Assembly: GCA_001784055.1 (NCBI GenBank)
Contig: MFOZ01000028.1
Span: 7,280-22,824, forward strand
Source: Candidatus Levybacteria bacterium RIFCSPLOWO2_01_FULL_42_15
GTDB taxonomy: Bacteria; Patescibacteriota; Microgenomatia; Levybacterales; UBA12049
Reading direction: 5' to 3'
Length of the DNA: 15,545 bases
This document shows, in pieces, positions 12,476 through 15,545 of the stretch; position 1 is the stretch's first letter; each line of letters starts with the position of its first letter. Position numbers and translations under genes: made by a program. Under the pieces are notes generated by a model that did not search any database, was not told where the DNA came from, and was given only the letters and a program-made list of their open reading frames with translations.

Positions 12476-13877
12476 AAATACAGAAGCAAATTCAACGGGA
12501 TCTGTTATTCGCATCCAAGGATCGGTTGTTGACGTATATTTTGAACAAGAAACTCCTTCTATTAATGAAGCGCTTGTTATCTACTTACCTGATAAAAACA
12601 AACTAACACTGGAGGTAGCATTCTCTATTGGAGACAATGAGGTTCGGGCACTTGCTTTTGGATCAACTGATGGATTAAAGCGGGGATCAAAAGTAAAAAG
12701 AACGTTCGCGCCTATTTCAGTCCCGGTAGGACCAAAAACATTGGGAAGAATCTTCAACGTTTTAGGAAAACCCATTGACGGCAGAACGTTTGATGAAAAA
12801 GGAGTACCCAGTGCTCCTATTCATAGACCCGCTCCGGCTCTTACCGAACAAGAAACAAAACCCCACGTCCTTGAAACAGGGATTAAGGTATTTGATCTTA
12901 TTGCTCCGTTTACCAAGGGAGGAAAAATAGCTATCTTTGGCGGAGCAGGCGTTGGAAAAACGGTAGTGGTAAAGGAACTTATTAGAAACATTGCCATGGA
13001 GCACAAAGGGCATTCCGTGTTTGCTGGTGTGGGGGAACGAACCCGTGAAGGAAATGATCTCTGGCTGGAGATGAAAGAAGCAGATGTATTGGATAAAACG
13101 GTCATGGTATTTGGGCAAATGAATGAACCCCCCACCAATAGACTTCGTGTTGCGCTTACCGCACTCACCATGGCAGAGTATTTTAGAGATGAAAAAAGGG
13201 AAGATCTTCTTCTTTTTATTGACAACGTTTTCCGCTTTACCCAAGCAGGGACAGAAGTATCTACGCTTTTAGGAAGAATGTCATCGGCAGTGGGATACCA
13301 ACCAACGCTTGCAACCGAGGTTGGAATGCTTCAAGAGAGAATCACTTCAACAAAAAAAGGGTCAATTACGTCAGTTCAAGCAGTATATATTCCCGCGGAC
13401 GACTACACAGATCCCGCGCCGGTTACCATTTTTGCCCATCTTGACGCCACCATTACCCTCCAGCGTTCTATTGCGGAGCAAGGGATTTATCCGGCAGTTG
13501 ATCCTCTTGGTTCTACCTCCCACATTCTTGACCCTTATATTGTTGGAAAGAACCATTATGAAGTGGCACGAGAAGTTCAAAAAGTTCTTCAACGCTACAA
13601 AGATCTGCAAGATATCATTGCTATTTTAGGAATTGACGAACTTTCGGACGAAGATAAACTAACGGTTACCAGAGCCCGCAAAATCCAGCGATTTTTAAGT
13701 CAACCCATGTTTGTTGCCGAAGTCTATACGGGACAACCGGGAAAATATGTAAAAGTGGAAGATACTATAAAAGGATTTAAAGAAATCCTGGAGGGAAAAC
13801 ACGACAGTCTTCCCGAACAAGCCTTCTATATGACAGGAACCATTGAGGATGCTGTTGCGCGAGGAAAGAAAAAATGA
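12468..13877 (+). CDS. atpD: F1Fo ATP synthase subunit beta
   Basis: Beta is the catalytic subunit for ATP synthesis or hydrolysis. The 469-residue protein has a P-loop GGAGVGKT at 158-165 (Lys164, Thr165), the catalytic glutamate in GVGERTREGNDLW, the Walker B region LLLFIDNVFRFTQAG, the block GRMSSAVGYQPTLATEVGML, the segment PADDYTDPAPVTIFAHLDAT and the C-terminal DELSDEDK, the counterpart of DELSEED that contacts gamma and epsilon. Two small departures from the usual consensus are visible in VDPLGSTSHILDP: Gly348 and His352 replace the common Asp and Arg. Length is normal. It ends in TGA overlapping the atpC start. Confidence 0.97.
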   Translation: MPKNTEANSTGSVIRIQGSVVDVYFEQETPSINEALVIYLPDKNKLTLEVAFSIGDNEVRALAFGSTDGLKRGSKVKRTFAPISVPVGPKTLGRIFNVLGKPIDGRTFDEKGVPSAPIHRPAPALTEQETKPHVLETGIKVFDLIAPFTKGGKIAIFGGAGVGKTVVVKELIRNIAMEHKGHSVFAGVGERTREGNDLWLEMKEADVLDKTVMVFGQMNEPPTNRLRVALTALTMAEYFRDEKREDLLLFIDNVFRFTQAGTEVSTLLGRMSSAVGYQPTLATEVGMLQERITSTKKGSITSVQAVYIPADDYTDPAPVTIFAHLDATITLQRSIAEQGIYPAVDPLGSTSHILDPYIVGKNHYEVAREVQKVLQRYKDLQDIIAILGIDELSDEDKLTVTRARKIQRFLSQPMFVAEVYTGQPGKYVKVEDTIKGFKEILEGKHDSLPEQAFYMTGTIEDAVARGKKK

Positions 13878-14299
13878 TGCTCAACATAGAAGTTCTATCT
13901 CCTGAAAACGTTGTGTACCGAGGTGAGGCAGATGAGGTGATTGCTCCCACTTCAAACGGACAAATTGCTATTTTTCCCCACCACGTTTCTCTTTTAACAA
14001 AAATTTCCGAGGGCGAGCTTATTGTCAAGTCTGGAAAACAAACACAGTATATAGCTGTTATGGACGGCTTTTTACAAGTACGCAAAGATTTCATTACTGT
14101 TCTTGCCGACTATGCGATTCAAAGTGAAGATATCCAGATGCATAAGGCCGAAGAGGCAAAGAAACGGGCAGAGAAGCTCTTGGAAGAAAGAGTAGGTCAA
14201 AAAGACTTTGCAATAATTGAAGCGGATCTTAGACGCTCTCTTCTTGAATTAAAAGTTGCTCAAAAAAGAAGAAGAGTGGCAAGCATACAACATAAATGA
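13874..14299 (+). CDS. atpC: F1Fo ATP synthase subunit epsilon
   Basis: Epsilon connects gamma to the c-ring and can inhibit hydrolysis. The 141-residue product has the N-terminal beta sandwich (LNIEVLSPENVVYRGEADEV, APTSNGQIAIFPHHVSLLT, GELIVKSG) and the two C-terminal helices (about 90-135, KAEEAKKRAEKLLEERV and the ALLELK-like stretch). It is complete and of normal size. The ATG overlaps the atpD stop; a second Met follows immediately. AGGA at 13862-13865 is a moderate ribosome site, eight bases upstream. It overlaps pyrD by ATGA, so pyrD is probably translated from the same mRNA. Confidence 0.94.
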   Translation: MMLNIEVLSPENVVYRGEADEVIAPTSNGQIAIFPHHVSLLTKISEGELIVKSGKQTQYIAVMDGFLQVRKDFITVLADYAIQSEDIQMHKAEEAKKRAEKLLEERVGQKDFAIIEADLRRSLLELKVAQKRRRVASIQHK

Positions 14300-15396
14300 A
14301 TCAGAACCTCAATTCCGCATTATATGATATTGGTATTTCCTATGACGACAATTGGGAACAAGGTCCCCCTCTTGTAAAACAACAGCTGAATCCTCCTAAA
14401 AGAACTGCTAAAAAAAGGACATCGTTTTTGGGATTTGAGGTGAATGTCCCCTTTGGGATCCCGGCAGGACCTCTTTTGAACTCCTCGTTTATCAAGACTG
14501 CATTCGAGTGGGGATTTGACGTAAATCACTATAAAACGCAAAGAAGCGTTGTGTTTAAGTGCAATCAATTCCCAAACGTATTGTTTGTCGACGTAAAGGG
14601 AAACTTAACTCTTAAGAAAGCCGCAAAACCTCTTATCGGAAAAACAAAAACATCCAAAAGTCCAAAGGAGTTTAGTATCACCAATTCTTTTGGAAATCCA
14701 TCCAGAGGACCTGACGTATGGCAAAAAGACATGAAAAAAGCGCTCACCTACGCAAAAAAGGGACAGCTTCTCATTGCAAGCGTTGTGGGCACCATACAAG
14801 AGGGATTTGACGAAAATGACTATTATGATGACTTTGCTTATACCGCGCTTCTTGCTAAAGAAACAGGGGTAAAAATAATAGAGGTCAACCTTTCTTGCCC
14901 AAATGTGGCGAATGAAGGAGTTATTTGCTACAACAAGAAGGCAACGTATCAAATAACAAGAAAAGTGAAGGAAAAAATTGGCAATACTCCGCTTTTGGTT
15001 AAGCTTGGGTATTACGGAGACGACCAGCAAGAACTATTAGGAACTATTGTAAAAGGCATGTCTCCATTCGTTGATGGAATTGCTGCGATCAATACCATTT
15101 CTGCTCCCGTTGTCGATCAAAAAGGAAATCAGGCTCTTCCCGGTCCTAATAGGTTAAAAAGCGGCATCTGTGGAGCAAGCATCAAATGGGCCGGTCTTGA
15201 TATGGTAGGGAGACTTACCCGCATAAGAGAAAAAAACCGTCTACGTTTTGCAATTATAGGAGTTGGCGGAGTTATGACCCCAAAGGATTATGAGGCGTAC
15301 AAAAAACTTGGCGCAGACCTTGTGCAATCCGCAACAGGCGCCATGTGGAATCCTACCCTTGCCTATGAGATATGGAAAAAACACGCAAAAAATTAA
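14296..15396 (+). CDS. pyrD: Dihydroorotate dehydrogenase, class 1-like
   Basis: PyrD oxidises dihydroorotate to orotate in pyrimidine synthesis, using FMN. The 366-residue protein has FGIPAGPLLNSSFIK at the start of the barrel, the active-site loop VNLSCPNV with Cys201 as the likely general base (class 1 enzymes use Cys, membrane class 2 enzymes Ser), LLVKLGYYGDD, AAINTISAP, the loop LPGPNRLKSGICGASIKWAG, and the FMN-phosphate segment IIGVGGVMTPKDYEAYKKLG followed by LVQSATGAMWNP. It is longer than the roughly 310 residues of class 1 enzymes, mainly at the N-terminus (about 50 extra residues) and near residues 95-135. No membrane-anchor helix is visible, so a cytosolic enzyme is likely. The electron acceptor cannot be read from sequence. 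It overlaps atpC by four bases and pyrF by 25. Confidence 0.88.
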   Translation: MNQNLNSALYDIGISYDDNWEQGPPLVKQQLNPPKRTAKKRTSFLGFEVNVPFGIPAGPLLNSSFIKTAFEWGFDVNHYKTQRSVVFKCNQFPNVLFVDVKGNLTLKKAAKPLIGKTKTSKSPKEFSITNSFGNPSRGPDVWQKDMKKALTYAKKGQLLIASVVGTIQEGFDENDYYDDFAYTALLAKETGVKIIEVNLSCPNVANEGVICYNKKATYQITRKVKEKIGNTPLLVKLGYYGDDQQELLGTIVKGMSPFVDGIAAINTISAPVVDQKGNQALPGPNRLKSGICGASIKWAGLDMVGRLTRIREKNRLRFAIIGVGGVMTPKDYEAYKKLGADLVQSATGAMWNPTLAYEIWKKHAKN

Positions 15397-15545
15397 CATT
15401 TCATCAAAAACTAGAAAACGCCATCAAAAAAAACAATACGCTTCTTTGCGTTGGTCTTGATCCCGATTTAGATAAGATTCCAAAGCATCTTATTGCAGGG
15501 TCCGACCCTATTTTTGCCTTTAATAAGGCAATCATTGACGCAACG
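15372..15545 (+). CDS. pyrF: Orotidine 5'-phosphate decarboxylase, N-terminal part
   Basis: A frame of 58 codons runs from ATG at 15372 to the window end without a stop. After a basic lead (MEKTRKKLTFHQKLENAIKK) comes NTLLCVGLDPDLDKIPKHL and then FAFNKAIIDAT, the characteristic start of type 2 OMP decarboxylases, where CVGLDPD opens the barrel and the FNK lysine binds substrate. It converts OMP to UMP, two steps after PyrD. It overlaps the end of pyrD by 25 bases in another frame, so the two are probably co-translated. In some reduced bacteria this gene is fused to pyrE; the window ends before this can be seen. Confidence 0.88.
   Translation, partial: MEKTRKKLTFHQKLENAIKKNNTLLCVGLDPDLDKIPKHLIAGSDPIFAFNKAIIDAT

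Noticed and set aside
12762..13244. Minus-strand frame of 160 codons inside atpD
   Set aside because: It is the antisense shadow of the conserved nucleotide-binding domain of beta, with no start signal of its own.
1..15545. CRISPR array, transposase or integrase
   Set aside because: No regularly spaced repeat series and no transposase- or recombinase-like protein could be seen; the only long repeat is the pair flanking the TrpR-like gene.

Overview
The window looks like a piece of a small-genome bacterium of the Candidate Phyla Radiation (Patescibacteria), most likely the Microgenomates side. This is inferred from gene content and style: AT-rich DNA with many AGA/AAA codons, almost no space between genes, a reduced ATP synthase delta subunit, and first genes of transcripts that start on or next to a -10 box. 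TGA ends at least six genes here (gatB, atpB, atpE, atpH, atpD, atpC), so the code is standard and the recoded Gracilibacteria/Absconditabacteria lineages are excluded. The assignment is not proven, because no rRNA is present.

Left module (1-1804, minus strand): four leftward ORFs. They are a truncated unknown protein (1-361), two small unknown proteins (680-973 and 939-1265), and a TrpR/YerC-family DNA-binding protein (1346-1804). Three of the four have a -10 hexamer 7-8 nt before the start codon, so their mRNAs should be leaderless. The TrpR-like gene lies between two identical 24-bp repeats, each holding the palindrome ATTATTCGAATAAT. One repeat covers its own -10 box and spacer; the other sits at its stop codon and beside a weak promoter for the next leftward ORF. 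The stretch 362-679 has no supportable gene.

Divergent spacer (1805-1922): back-to-back promoters for the TrpR-like gene and for gatC, plus a 13-bp direct repeat over the gatC -35.

Information-processing operon (1923-8174, plus strand): gatC-gatA-gatB-dnaE, spaced or overlapped by a few bases. GatCAB converts misacylated Glu-tRNA(Gln)/Asp-tRNA(Asn) into Gln-tRNA(Gln)/Asn-tRNA(Asn). DnaE is the replicative polymerase, with an apparently intact metal-binding PHP domain and no C-terminal tail after the OB fold.

Energy and pyrimidine operon (8229 to the right edge, plus strand): a complete F1Fo ATP synthase set in the classical order atpB-E-F-H-A-G-D-C, then pyrD joined by a 4-bp ATGA overlap, then the start of pyrF, cut by the window end. 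A promoter is readable just before atpB. Strong Shine-Dalgarno sequences occur mainly before the multi-copy subunits (c, alpha, beta). The most unusual points are the TrpR-like gene with its palindromic repeats, the leaderless promoter pattern, the shortened delta subunit, the glycine-poor first helix of subunit c, and the joining of ATP synthase to pyrimidine synthesis genes.
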